Positions 35,588 to 45,304 of a DNA stretch of 64,000 nt are shown here, piece by piece. The translations under genes and the position numbers were made by a program. The notes beneath the pieces were generated by a model. It did no database searches, was not told where the DNA came from, and saw only the letters and a list, made by a program, of their open reading frames with translations. Each line of letters begins with the position of its first letter. The first letter of the stretch is position 1. Origin of the DNA: Streptomyces sp. SDr-06 (GTDB lineage: Bacteria > Actinomycetota > Actinomycetes > Streptomycetales > Streptomycetaceae); NCBI RefSeq assembly GCF_003324565.1, contig NZ_QOLA01000018.1, forward strand, positions 112,730 through 176,729. Direction: 5' to 3'.

Positions 35588-36709
35588 CTAGTCGACAGGG
35601 CCGGGGAGTTCGTCGGACTCCCCGGCCTCGTGCGGTTCCTGCCCGGGCTCGGGCACGTAACGCAGGACACCCCACATCGCGTGCTCGGGCGGGGTGACGC
35701 CCGGGTCCGCCACGCACCCGGCGAGCTGCTTGTCCAGGGCGGGCGCGTCGATGCCCGCGCCGATGAGGACGAGTTCGGTGCGGCGCTCCTGCCCGCCCGT
35801 CCAGGGCTCGGGGTAGAAGCGCAGGAAGCGGCCGACGGCGTGCACGGCGCACCGGTTGCGGGGGTCGGCGGCGCCGAAGTCGATGAATCCCTTGATGCGG
35901 TAGAGGCCTTCGGGCCGGGTGTCGAGGAAGGCCATCAGACGGCGCGGGTCCAGGGGCACGTCCGAGGTGAAGGCCAGGGATTCGTACCCGGTGTGCAGAT
36001 GGGCGGGTCCGGCACAGCCGTCGTGGTCGTGGCCGCCCTCGGCGCAGCCGCCCGCCGCGGGTAGGTCGTCGAGCAGGTCGTCGAAGGCGAGCTGTCCCAC
36101 CCGCTGCGTCAGCGGCCTGCGGTCGAAGAAGAGCTCCGGGTCGACCCGGCCGTACGCGGCCTCGACCACCGCGGCCGTCCCGGCGAGCGCGGTGCGCAGC
36201 CGGGCGAGGTCCGCCTCGTCGACCCGGTCCGTCTTGTTGAGCACCACCAGGTCCGCGACGGTCAGGTGCCGTTCGATCTCGGGGTGCCGCTCACGCGTGG
36301 CGTCGTACTCGGCGGCGTCCACGACCTCGACCAGGCCTCCGTACACGATCCGCGGGTTCTCGCTGGCCAGCACCATCTTCACGAGCTCCTGGGGCTCGGC
36401 GAGTCCGCTCGCCTCGATGACGATGACGTCGAGGCGGGCGGCGGGCCGGGTCAGCTTGTCCAGGTAGAGGTCGAGCTCGCCGGCGTCCACGGCGCAGCAC
36501 AGGCAGCCGTTGCCGAGCGAGACGGTGGAGTCGCCGAGCTGACCCGCCACCGTCATGGCGTCGATCTCGATGGAGCCGAAGTCGTTGACGATGGCCCCGA
36601 TCCGGGTGCCCCGGCAGGCCCTGAGCAGATGGTTGAGCAAGGTGGTCTTGCCCGAGCCGAGGAAGCCCGCGAGGACGATGACGGGGATCTGCTTGCTCGG
36701 GCTGCTCAC
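35588..36709 (-). CDS. CobW/COG0523 family GTPase (putative metal chaperone)
   Basis: A 373-residue P-loop GTPase of the COG0523 group. It shows GFLGSGKTTLLNHLL (Walker A), the GNGCLCCAV metal-binding CxCC motif (about 68), NKTDRV (G4) and a CobW_C domain in the last 120 residues. A His/Cys-rich insert (GGCAEGGHDHDGCAGPAHLH, about 215-234) suggests zinc or cobalt binding. Such proteins deliver metal to target enzymes, but the target here is unknown. It follows the citrate synthase gene by 12 bp and is likely in the same operon, an unusual neighbour. Confidence 0.9.
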   Translation of the reverse strand: MSSPSKQIPVIVLAGFLGSGKTTLLNHLLRACRGTRIGAIVNDFGSIEIDAMTVAGQLGDSTVSLGNGCLCCAVDAGELDLYLDKLTRPAARLDVIVIEASGLAEPQELVKMVLASENPRIVYGGLVEVVDAAEYDATRERHPEIERHLTVADLVVLNKTDRVDEADLARLRTALAGTAAVVEAAYGRVDPELFFDRRPLTQRVGQLAFDDLLDDLPAAGGCAEGGHDHDGCAGPAHLHTGYESLAFTSDVPLDPRRLMAFLDTRPEGLYRIKGFIDFGAADPRNRCAVHAVGRFLRFYPEPWTGGQERRTELVLIGAGIDAPALDKQLAGCVADPGVTPPEHAMWGVLRYVPEPGQEPHEAGESDELPGPVD

Positions 36710-36721
36710 CTGGGGCCTTTC

Positions 36722-37879
36722 TCAGACTGCGGGTACGGGCCGCGGCGGGGGCGGGCCCACGTAGCGGGCCGCCGGGCGAATGATCTTCGAGTCCGCCGAC
36801 TGCTCCAGGATATTGGCGCTCCAGCCGACCACGCGGGCGGCGCAGAAGGTGGGCGTGAACATCTCGCGGGGCAGCCCGCACAGCTCCATGACCACCCCGG
36901 CATAGAACTCCACGTTGGTGTGCAGCTCGCGGCCCGGCTTGAGCTCGGCCAGGATCGCCTCGACCTGGCGCTCCACCTCGACGGCGAATTCCACCAGCGG
37001 CCCGCCGAACCCTTCGGCGATCTTGCGCAGCATGCGCGAGCGGGGGTCCTCGGTGCGGTAGACGGGGTGCCCGAAGCCCATGATCCGGTCGCCCGCCAGG
37101 ACGCGTTCACGGATCCAGCTGTCGATGCGGTCGGGGGTGCCGATGGCGTCGAGGGTGTCGAGGGCGCGGCTGGGGGCGCCGCCGTGCAGGGGTCCGGAGA
37201 GCGCGCCGATCGCGGCCACCAGGCTCGCCGCGACGTCCGCCCCGGTGGAGGCGACGACGCGGGCGGTGAAGGTGGAGGCGTTGAAGCCGTGGTCGATGGT
37301 CGAGATGAGGTACTGCTCGACGGCCCGTACGCGTTCGGGCTCCGCCGGTGAACCGGTCAGCATGTAGAGGTAGTTGGCGGCGTACGGAAGGTCGTCGCGG
37401 GGTTCGACCGGTTCGAGCCCCTGGCCGAGCCGGTGCAGGGCGGTCAACAGCGTGGGCACGGCGGCGCAGGCGGCGAGCGCGTCCTCGGCGCGCCGGCCGG
37501 CGTCCAGGTCGTACACCGGCCGGAAGCCCTTGGCGGCGCCGAGGAGCGAGAGCGCGGTGCGCAGTCCGGCGAGCGGACCCGCCAGGGCGCCGGTGCGGGC
37601 GATGCCGGGCAGCGCCTCGCGGACCCCGGCGGGCAGATGGCGCAGGGCCGCGGTGCGGGCGGTGAAGGCGGCGCGGGCCTCGGTGTCGGGCAGCTCGCCG
37701 TGGAACATCAGGTGCCAGACGTCCTCGAAGGAGCGGCTCTGCGCGAGCTCGACGGCCGAGTACTGGCGGTAGTGGTAGAAGCCCTCGCGGCCGCGGACGT
37801 CGCCGAGTTCGGTGTCCGTGACGACGACGCCCGCGAGCCCGCGGGGTACCGCGGCGGGGGCGGTGCTGGTGCTGGCCAT
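36722..37879 (-). CDS. Citrate synthase (type II) / 2-methylcitrate synthase family
   Basis: A 385-residue citrate synthase that condenses acetyl-CoA (or propionyl-CoA) with oxaloacetate. Catalytic residues are in the family motifs LSGPLHGGAPSRA (first His), GFGHPVYRTEDPR (second His) and TNVEFYAGVVM (Asp). The short, single-domain form with a variable N-terminus (about 1-30, Pro/Ala-rich) resembles the CitA/second citrate synthase of Streptomyces. Whether it is a methylcitrate or primary citrate synthase cannot be told from these motifs. ATG 37877-37879 has an ideal AAGGAGG 8 bases before it. It is divergent from the HTH-linked paralogue. Confidence 0.88.
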   Translation of the reverse strand: MASTSTAPAAVPRGLAGVVVTDTELGDVRGREGFYHYRQYSAVELAQSRSFEDVWHLMFHGELPDTEARAAFTARTAALRHLPAGVREALPGIARTGALAGPLAGLRTALSLLGAAKGFRPVYDLDAGRRAEDALAACAAVPTLLTALHRLGQGLEPVEPRDDLPYAANYLYMLTGSPAEPERVRAVEQYLISTIDHGFNASTFTARVVASTGADVAASLVAAIGALSGPLHGGAPSRALDTLDAIGTPDRIDSWIRERVLAGDRIMGFGHPVYRTEDPRSRMLRKIAEGFGGPLVEFAVEVERQVEAILAELKPGRELHTNVEFYAGVVMELCGLPREMFTPTFCAARVVGWSANILEQSADSKIIRPAARYVGPPPPRPVPAV

Positions 37880-37976
37880 GTGGCTGCCTCCTTCAGTTCT
37901 TCATATTGACTCGACTGTCTATGATTGACTCAACAGCTGTCAACATTGATTGAATCAATATGGATACGGTGGCCCC
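37880..37976. promoter_or_regulatory. 97-bp divergent promoter/operator of the two citrate synthase genes
   Basis: The region carries TTGACTC at 37906-37912 and 37925-37931 plus the palindrome at 37945-37959, i.e. three related half-sites. It also has TTGACA on the minus strand (37935-37940) as a -35-like element. The arrangement fits control by the HTH-carrying citrate synthase encoded on the plus side. Confidence 0.5.
37945..37959. promoter_or_regulatory. Perfect palindrome ATTGATT-G-AATCAAT
   Basis: Two 7-bp arms with one central base, AT-rich in a GC-rich genome, 17 bp before the plus-strand start. It is a good operator candidate; it may overlap the core promoter of the plus-strand gene. 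Confidence 0.6.
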
Positions 37977-39209
37977 ATGACGGATCAGGCACGGCTCACC
38001 ACCCGCGAGGCGGCGGAGCGGCTCGGCGTGAAGCCCGAGACGGTCTACGCGTACGTCAGCCGCGGGCAGCTGAGCAGTGAACGCGCCCCCGGCGGTCGCG
38101 GCTCCACCTTCGACGCCCGGGAGGTCGACGCGCTGGCCCGGCGAGCCGGCCGCCGGGAGCAGGGCGGCGCCGGCAAGGACGGCGAGCTGAGCTTCCGCAC
38201 CGCGATCACCCTGATCGACCGGGACCGCTACTACTTCCGCGGCGTCGACGCGGTGGAGCTGGCCACGGCGTACGGCTTCGAGGAGGTCGCCGAGTGGGTG
38301 TGGACCGGGGAGCTGACGCACGGCCCCCGGTTCACCGCGCCCCAGCAGTTCCTCGACGCGGCCCGGCTCGCCGTCAACGCGCTGCCGGTGCACAGCGGCT
38401 CGATGGACCGGCTGCGGGTCGCCGCCGTCGCGGCCTCGGCGGCCGACCCGCTGCGCTTCGACCTCGACGCCACCGCCGTGCTCGGCTGCGCCCGCATGCT
38501 GATCCCCACCCTGGTGGGCGCCCTGCCGACGGCGGGCAAGCGGCACCGCGGCGAGGGCCGGACGGCCTGGCAGCTGTGGCAGCGCCTCACACCCCGGCCG
38601 CCTGACGAGCCGTCCATTCGCTTGCTGGACACGGCACTCGCGCTGCTCATCGACCACGACCTGGCCGCCTCCACGCTCGCCGCCCGGGTCGCCGCCTCGG
38701 CCCGCGCCCATCCGTACGCCGTGGTCTCGGCGGGGCTCGGGGCGCTGGAGGGGCCGCTGCACGGCGCCGCCAGCGGGCTCGCCCACCGGACCCTGACCGA
38801 AGTGCTCGAACGCGGCGGCGCCGCCCCGGTCGTCGCCGACCATCTGCGCTCCGGGCGGCGCCTGCCGGGCCTCGGGCACCGGCTCTACCCGGGCGAGGAC
38901 CCGCGCGCCCAGGCCCTGTTCGCCCTTCTCGGGGCCCTCCCGCAGGCCACCGACGCGCTCGCGGCGGCGCGCGACCTGGTCGACACGACGGCCCGGCACA
39001 CCGCCCTGCACGCCAATGTCGACCTGGCGCTCGCCGTCATGAGCGTGGCGTTCGGCATGCCCGCCGAGGCCGGCGAGACGGTGTTCGCGGTGGCCCGCAC
39101 GGCGGGCTGGATCGCCCACGCGCTGGAGGAGTACGCGCAGCGCCCGCTCCGGATGCGGCCGAGCGGCATCTACACCGGCCCCCGCCCGCCGCGCCCCCTG
39201 CCCTCCTGA
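37977..39209 (+). CDS. Citrate synthase family protein with N-terminal MerR-like helix-turn-helix
   Basis: A 410-residue fusion. Residues about 1-60 form a MerR/excisionase-type HTH (LTTREAAERLGVKPETVYAYVSRGQLSSERA) that ends in a DNA-binding-style basic stretch. Residues about 70-410 are a citrate synthase fold with LEGPLHGAASG, GLGHRLYPGEDPR and HANVDLALAVM, so the catalytic His, His and Asp positions are retained. The protein may thus be an enzyme, a citrate-family-ligand-sensing regulator, or both. It starts at ATG 37977; an in-frame start 27 bp earlier overlaps the operator. It is divergent from the stand-alone citrate synthase and ends 13 bp from a GH87 gene. Confidence 0.85.
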   Translation: MTDQARLTTREAAERLGVKPETVYAYVSRGQLSSERAPGGRGSTFDAREVDALARRAGRREQGGAGKDGELSFRTAITLIDRDRYYFRGVDAVELATAYGFEEVAEWVWTGELTHGPRFTAPQQFLDAARLAVNALPVHSGSMDRLRVAAVAASAADPLRFDLDATAVLGCARMLIPTLVGALPTAGKRHRGEGRTAWQLWQRLTPRPPDEPSIRLLDTALALLIDHDLAASTLAARVAASARAHPYAVVSAGLGALEGPLHGAASGLAHRTLTEVLERGGAAPVVADHLRSGRRLPGLGHRLYPGEDPRAQALFALLGALPQATDALAAARDLVDTTARHTALHANVDLALAVMSVAFGMPAEAGETVFAVARTAGWIAHALEEYAQRPLRMRPSGIYTGPRPPRPLPS

Positions 39210-39212
39210 ACT

Positions 39213-39229
39213 CCCCCTGCCTCAGGGGG
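39213..39229. terminator. Short hairpin between convergent genes
   Basis: CCCCCTG-CCT-CAGGGGG, a 7-bp GC stem between the HTH-citrate synthase and the GH87 gene. It overlaps the last codons of the GH87 gene, so it is at best a weak terminator. Confidence 0.45.
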
Positions 39230-41675
39230 CGTACGCCTCCAGTTCGCCGATCTGGGCGGCGGGCCATCCGGTGTTGGCGGTCACCGTGAGCCGCAGATAG
39301 CGGGTGGCGGTGTTCCCCGGCAGGGTGAGCGTGACCTGGTTGCCGCTGGCCGGGTCGAAGGCGCAGCCCCGGCTCGCCAGGAGCTGCCCGTACCCGCTGT
39401 TGTCGGCGCTGCCGAGCACGGAGAGCGTCTCGGTGCGGGCGCCCCAGGCGGTGGCGGGAGGCAGCTTCAGGACGAGGCGGCCGACACTTCGCACGGCCCC
39501 CAGGTCGACGGTGATCGACTGCGGGAACGCGTTGTTGGCGCTCTCCCAGTAGCTCCCGGCATCTCCGTCGACGGCCTTGGCCGCGTCGTAGACCTGGGTG
39601 TGCGAGGTCTCGGTGACCGGGCGGCCCTTGGCCAGGTTCGGGTCGGCGGGCGGGCTGCTCGGCGGCGGCGAACTGGGCCCGGTGGGCGGCGGGCTGCTCG
39701 GCGGCGGGGTGGTGCCGCCGTGATCGTAGTTGGGCTTGGGCCACTCGCCGCAGTAGGTGGCGGGCAGCTTGCCGTTCCAGCCGGAGTTGCCCGGGCCCTG
39801 GGTGAGGGCGAGGTTGCCGCCGAGGCAGCTGTAGACCGGCTCGCTGAACCCGAGGTTCTTCGCCGTGACGCCGGCCATGCTGAGCTGCGCCGGATCGTTG
39901 AACTGGAGGGCGAAGGTGCCGGTGCCGTCAATGTTGACGTTGTTGAAGGTGACCCCCTTGGTGGTGCCGGACACGAAGTGGATGGCCGCGTAGGAGCTGT
40001 CCAGGATGTCGGTGTCGGTGACGTTGACGGTCGCCTTGTCCATGGTGCTGTTGCGGGAGTCGAACCAGACCGCGCCGATCGGGAAGGGCCAGCCGAGGTC
40101 GGCGTTGCCCGCCCGGATGGTGGTGTTGCGGGCCAGCGTGATGGTGCCCTGGACGTCCGTGCCGCTGCCGGGGTTGACCCCGTCGAACCGGTTGCCGACG
40201 TGCAGTCCGCCCCCGTTGGTCACCGTGTCCGCGACCACGTTGTCGGTCACCGCGTTGTCCTTGCCTCCGTACAGGGCGATGTTGTTGGCGAGGACGGGCG
40301 CCACCACCGTGTTGTTCCTGAACGTGTTGCCGGCGTCGGTCACGGTGTCCGACCACATGGCGAGTCCGTCGTCCCCGGTGTTGCGCAGCAGGGTGTTCTC
40401 GACCGACGAATGGGTCACTCCCCAGTGGAAGTTGACGCCGTCGGCCATCTGGTCCAGGATCCGGCTGTTCTTGATGTGGAAGTCATCCATGGGGCCGTCC
40501 ATCCAGGCCCCGACCTTGGTGTGCTGGAGCCACACGTCGTCGACGGTGGAGTTGCTGAGCGCGCCGCCGATCCCGTTGACCTGATCTTCGTCGACCCGCT
40601 CGGTGATCTCGCCGATCAGCGCGAAGTCCTTCAGGGTGACGTTCCGGCTGGGGCCGCCCGACTCGTAGGGGCGTATCTGCCCCTTGTAGCCGCCGCCGGT
40701 GACGTACTTCCCGTAGATCCCGGCGGCCCGGGTGCGGTCGGTGGAGCTGCGGCCGGTGAGCACCGAGTACCAGGGGCCCGCCCCGGCCAGCGTCACCTGG
40801 TCCACCACCACGTGGTCGGTCAGCCTGAAGGTGCCCGTGGGGATGTAGACCTCCTTGCCCTGGGCCCTGCCCGCGTCGACCGCCTGCTGGAAGGCGGAGG
40901 TCGAGTCGGCCGCCCCGCTCGCGTCGGCGCCGTAGTCCGTGACGGAGAGCGATCCCGCGGGCCGCGCCACCGGGTCCGGCACGCGTTCGAAGTCGGCGAG
41001 GTCGACGACGGCCCACGGCGTCGCGGTGGTCGAGGGCAGGGTGACGCGGACCTTCGCCCCGGCGGGCAGGGTCGTGCCGAGGAGCGTGCGGGTCTCGTCG
41101 TAGAAGTGGTGCGGCTTGTCCCCGGGCTGGTTCTGAAAGGGGTAACTGCCGTAGAACCAGCCGTACTTGGAGGTGAAGGTCACGTCCTTGAGCCTGGTTC
41201 CGCCGGAGCTGATCTCCATCGGCGTGCTGAGGCCGGTGCCCGCCGCGTTGTCGGGGACGCTGTAGCGCAGGTCGACGGCGTTGGCCGGCTGGGTGAGGGT
41301 GAACTCGACGTACTGGCCGGGTGCGTCGAGCCGCACCGCGCTGCGGCCGGAGGCCTCGGAGGGCAGCGAGGTGTAGGTGCGGTCGGGGCCGATCACCGTG
41401 CCGTTGGTGGCGGCGGCCTCCGCCTCGATCTCGGTGAACGGCACGGCGGCGCCGCGGCCCGCCACGGACAGAGGGGACAGCGGGGCGGTCCCGGCGGCCG
41501 AGGCGGCGGCGCCGCCCGCGGCTCCGACGGCGCCGAGCGCGACGACACAGGCGAGTGCCGCGACCGCGGCGGCGGCCCGCCCGGCGGCCGTGGCACGGCG
41601 CACGGCGAGGGTCCGTCCCGGTGGGGGTGGTGGCTCGGGGGACGGCGCACCGATCACGGATCGGATCATGCCCAT
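39222..41675 (-). CDS. Secreted GH87 alpha-1,3-glucanase/mycodextranase with discoidin module
   Basis: An 817-residue secreted enzyme. A long N-region with a signal peptide (hydrophobic core about 35-60), a CBM6/35-like domain (about 76-232, EIEAEAA...DLADFERV), a right-handed beta-helix catalytic domain (about 243-645), a Pro/Ser/Thr linker (655-678) and a C-terminal F5/8-type discoidin module (about 680-817). D412, D435 and D436 (MADGVNF and RNTGDDGLAMWS) have exactly the spacing of the GH87 catalytic triad known from Bacillus/Paenibacillus alpha-1,3-glucanases. It should cut alpha-1,3-glucan (mutan, fungal wall) or nigeran outside the cell. It is the last gene of the importer operon, 45 bp after the GH13 gene. 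Confidence 0.88.
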   Translation of the reverse strand: MGMIRSVIGAPSPEPPPPPGRTLAVRRATAAGRAAAAVAALACVVALGAVGAAGGAAASAAGTAPLSPLSVAGRGAAVPFTEIEAEAAATNGTVIGPDRTYTSLPSEASGRSAVRLDAPGQYVEFTLTQPANAVDLRYSVPDNAAGTGLSTPMEISSGGTRLKDVTFTSKYGWFYGSYPFQNQPGDKPHHFYDETRTLLGTTLPAGAKVRVTLPSTTATPWAVVDLADFERVPDPVARPAGSLSVTDYGADASGAADSTSAFQQAVDAGRAQGKEVYIPTGTFRLTDHVVVDQVTLAGAGPWYSVLTGRSSTDRTRAAGIYGKYVTGGGYKGQIRPYESGGPSRNVTLKDFALIGEITERVDEDQVNGIGGALSNSTVDDVWLQHTKVGAWMDGPMDDFHIKNSRILDQMADGVNFHWGVTHSSVENTLLRNTGDDGLAMWSDTVTDAGNTFRNNTVVAPVLANNIALYGGKDNAVTDNVVADTVTNGGGLHVGNRFDGVNPGSGTDVQGTITLARNTTIRAGNADLGWPFPIGAVWFDSRNSTMDKATVNVTDTDILDSSYAAIHFVSGTTKGVTFNNVNIDGTGTFALQFNDPAQLSMAGVTAKNLGFSEPVYSCLGGNLALTQGPGNSGWNGKLPATYCGEWPKPNYDHGGTTPPPSSPPPTGPSSPPPSSPPADPNLAKGRPVTETSHTQVYDAAKAVDGDAGSYWESANNAFPQSITVDLGAVRSVGRLVLKLPPATAWGARTETLSVLGSADNSGYGQLLASRGCAFDPASGNQVTLTLPGNTATRYLRLTVTANTGWPAAQIGELEAYAP

Positions 41676-41720
41676 GACAGTTCCTTCCTGGTGGGGGGAG
41701 CGGGGATGGCGCGGACGGGG

Positions 41721-43292
<1,572 letters not shown>

Positions 43293-43320
43293 GGGAAGGT
43301 CCTTTCGGGCAGGTGGGATC

Positions 43321-43374
43321 CCGCCGCCGGCCCCCCGTCGTTCAGCGGGGGCATGGTGGAGGGGCCGGCGGCGG
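43321..43374. terminator. Large stem-loop between the sugar permease and alpha-glucosidase genes
   Basis: CCGCCGCCGGCCCC (43321-43334) pairs perfectly with GGGGCCGGCGGCGG (43361-43374), and an inner CCCG/CGGGG stem occupies the loop. It has no T-run, so it may attenuate or protect the upstream mRNA rather than terminate strictly. Confidence 0.6.
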
Positions 43375-43399
43375 AGTGCGGGGAGGGCGGGAGGGGGCG

Positions 43400-44275
43400 T
43401 CAGCCCTTGAGGCCGCCCGCGGTGAGACCGCTCATGATGTTGCGCTGGAACACGAGGAAGAGCACGAGAGTGGGGACCGACGCCATGGCGAGCGCGGCCG
43501 TGAGCCAGTTCTCGGGCACTCCCTGGGCGAGCGAGTAGATGCCGACGTTGAGGGTCTGCTTGCCGGGGTCGGGCAGGGTGAGCATCGGCCAGAGGAAGTC
43601 CTTCCAGACGCCGACCACCGCGAAGATGGAGACGACGCCGAGGATCGGCCGGGACAGGGGCAGCACCACCGAGCGCAGCGTCCGCAGCGGGGAGGCGCCG
43701 TCGATGGACGCGGCGTCCAGGAGCTCCCTCGGGATCGAGTCGAAGAACCGCTTGAGCAGGAAGATGTTGAAGGCGTTGGTGACCGAGGGCAGCCAGATCG
43801 CCCAGGGCGTGTTGAGCAGGTTCCGCCGGAAGATCGGCACGTCGAGCACGGTCAGGTACTGGGGTACGACGAGGACGGCCGCCGGGATCATGAGGGTGGC
43901 CAGCATCATCGCGAGGATCGCCCGGCCGAGGACCGGCCTCAGCTTGGACAGCGAGTAGGCGGCGGCCACGTCGAGGACGAGCTGGAAGGCGAGCGCGCCG
44001 ACGGCGTACCAGACCGTGTTGAGCAGGAGCCTGGCGAAGTCCATCACGCGCCAGGCGTTGGTGAGGTTGTCGGTGTGCACACCGTGCGGGACCAGGGTGG
44101 GCGGGATCCTGGTGAACTCCTCTGTTGATTTCAGCCCGTTGACGGCCATCCAGTACAGCGGCCCGATGAAGACGAGCGTGAACAGGAGCATCACGACGGC
44201 GAAGACGGTCCAGTAGACGATCTTGCCCCGGGTGCGGCCGAGGGTGGCCGGTGAGATGAGCGTGCGTGTCGACAT
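43400..44275 (-). CDS. Carbohydrate ABC transporter permease (MalG-like)
   Basis: A 291-residue CUT1-type permease. Six helices are visible, and the EAA loop (SIPRELLDAASIDGASPLRTLRSVVLPLSRPIL, about 190-220) marks the site that touches the ATPase. The ATPase is not encoded here; CUT1 importers in Streptomyces usually share the MsiK ATPase. ATG at 44273-44275 (MSTRT) is chosen over a GTG four codons earlier because the latter lies closer to the previous stop without a better ribosome site. The start is 22 bp after the MalF-like stop. Confidence 0.9.
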   Translation of the reverse strand: MSTRTLISPATLGRTRGKIVYWTVFAVVMLLFTLVFIGPLYWMAVNGLKSTEEFTRIPPTLVPHGVHTDNLTNAWRVMDFARLLLNTVWYAVGALAFQLVLDVAAAYSLSKLRPVLGRAILAMMLATLMIPAAVLVVPQYLTVLDVPIFRRNLLNTPWAIWLPSVTNAFNIFLLKRFFDSIPRELLDAASIDGASPLRTLRSVVLPLSRPILGVVSIFAVVGVWKDFLWPMLTLPDPGKQTLNVGIYSLAQGVPENWLTAALAMASVPTLVLFLVFQRNIMSGLTAGGLKG

Positions 44276-44296
44276 GGGTTCCCCCACTCTCCGGAC

Positions 44297-45241
44297 CTAC
44301 TGGTCACCGTCGCGGCTGAGCCGCACGTACACCGCCGAGAAGCCCGCGAGCAGCACCAGCAGGCACAGGCCGAGTGCCGCGGCGCCGCCGTAGTTGTTGA
44401 AGTTGAAGGCGTACTGGTAGATGAGGTAGACGACGGTCGTCGTGGAACCCTCGGGGCCCGCGCCGTTGGTGAGCAGGAACGGCTCGGTGAACACCTGCAT
44501 CGTGGCGATGATCTGCATCAGGAACATGAGCGAGAGCACGAGCCGGGTCTGCGGGACGGTGACGTGCCAGATCTTGCGCAGCAGCCCGGCGCCGTCGAGT
44601 TCGGCGGCCTCGTACAGCTCGCCGGGAATCCCCTGGAGGGCGGCGAGGTAGACGAGGGTGGCGCTGCCCATGTTCATCCAGGTCGCAGCGATCACCACCG
44701 AGAGCATGGCGGTGTGAGTGGACTGGAGCCACTGCTGCTGCTGCAGGCCGAACAGCTCGAAGACGCGGTTGAACAGGCCGTACCCGGGGTCGTAGAAGTA
44801 CTTGAAGAGCAGCACCGAGGCGACCGGCGGCAGCATCACCGGCAGGTACACCAGCAGCCTCAAGTAGCCCTGGCCGTGCCGGAATTCATTGAGCAGGACG
44901 GCGACCAGGAAGGGCAGCACGAAGCCGAGGACCAGGGCGAGGCCGGTGAACAGCAGGGTGTTGCGCCAGGCCTGCCAGAACGCCGGGTCGTGGAAGACAT
45001 AGCGGAGGTTGGACCAGCCCGCCCAGGTGGTACGGCCGTCCTTCGTCTTCTGGAAGGCGAGCACGAACTCCCTGACCATCGGGTACCAGGAGAAGAAGGC
45101 GAAGCAGAGCACGGCGCCGATCAGGAAGCCGTGCGCGGTGAGGTTGCGCCGCAGGGCCCGGGCGAATCCGCGGGGCCTGGGCAGCGGGTGGCTCCGGGGC
45201 GGGCGGGCCGTTTCCCGTGTGGGCAGTGTGGAGGCCGACAT
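44297..45241 (-). CDS. Carbohydrate ABC transporter permease (MalF-like)
   Basis: A 314-residue CUT1 permease with an N-terminal charged segment, six helices and the EAA loop GELYEAAELDGAGLLRKIWHVTVPQTRLVL (about 205-235). A GTG two codons upstream is possible, but AGGAG at 5 bases before ATG 45239-45241 makes the ATG better. It forms the translocation pore with the MalG-like protein. The gap to the binding-protein gene contains a hairpin that may keep the binding protein more abundant. Confidence 0.9.
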   Translation of the reverse strand: MSASTLPTRETARPPRSHPLPRPRGFARALRRNLTAHGFLIGAVLCFAFFSWYPMVREFVLAFQKTKDGRTTWAGWSNLRYVFHDPAFWQAWRNTLLFTGLALVLGFVLPFLVAVLLNEFRHGQGYLRLLVYLPVMLPPVASVLLFKYFYDPGYGLFNRVFELFGLQQQQWLQSTHTAMLSVVIAATWMNMGSATLVYLAALQGIPGELYEAAELDGAGLLRKIWHVTVPQTRLVLSLMFLMQIIATMQVFTEPFLLTNGAGPEGSTTTVVYLIYQYAFNFNNYGGAAALGLCLLVLLAGFSAVYVRLSRDGDQ

Positions 45242-45266
45242 CGTCACTCCTGAATCCGGGGCGGGC

Positions 45267-45290
45267 GGGGCCGGAGGGCACTCCGGCCCC
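45267..45290. terminator. Intra-operon hairpin between binding protein and first permease
   Basis: GGGGCCGGAG (45267-45276), loop GGCA, CTCCGGCCCC (45281-45290): a perfect 10-bp stem in the 63-bp gap. Such hairpins in sugar-transport operons typically lower downstream expression relative to the binding protein. Confidence 0.7.
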
Positions 45291-45304
45291 TGCCGCCGTG
45301 CGCG

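Noticed and set aside
35600..35630. Hairpin GGCCGGGGAGT/ACTCCCCGGCC near the end of the CobW gene
   Set aside because: It lies inside the last codons of the gene; it may act as a terminator for the operon, but coding constraint explains it equally well.
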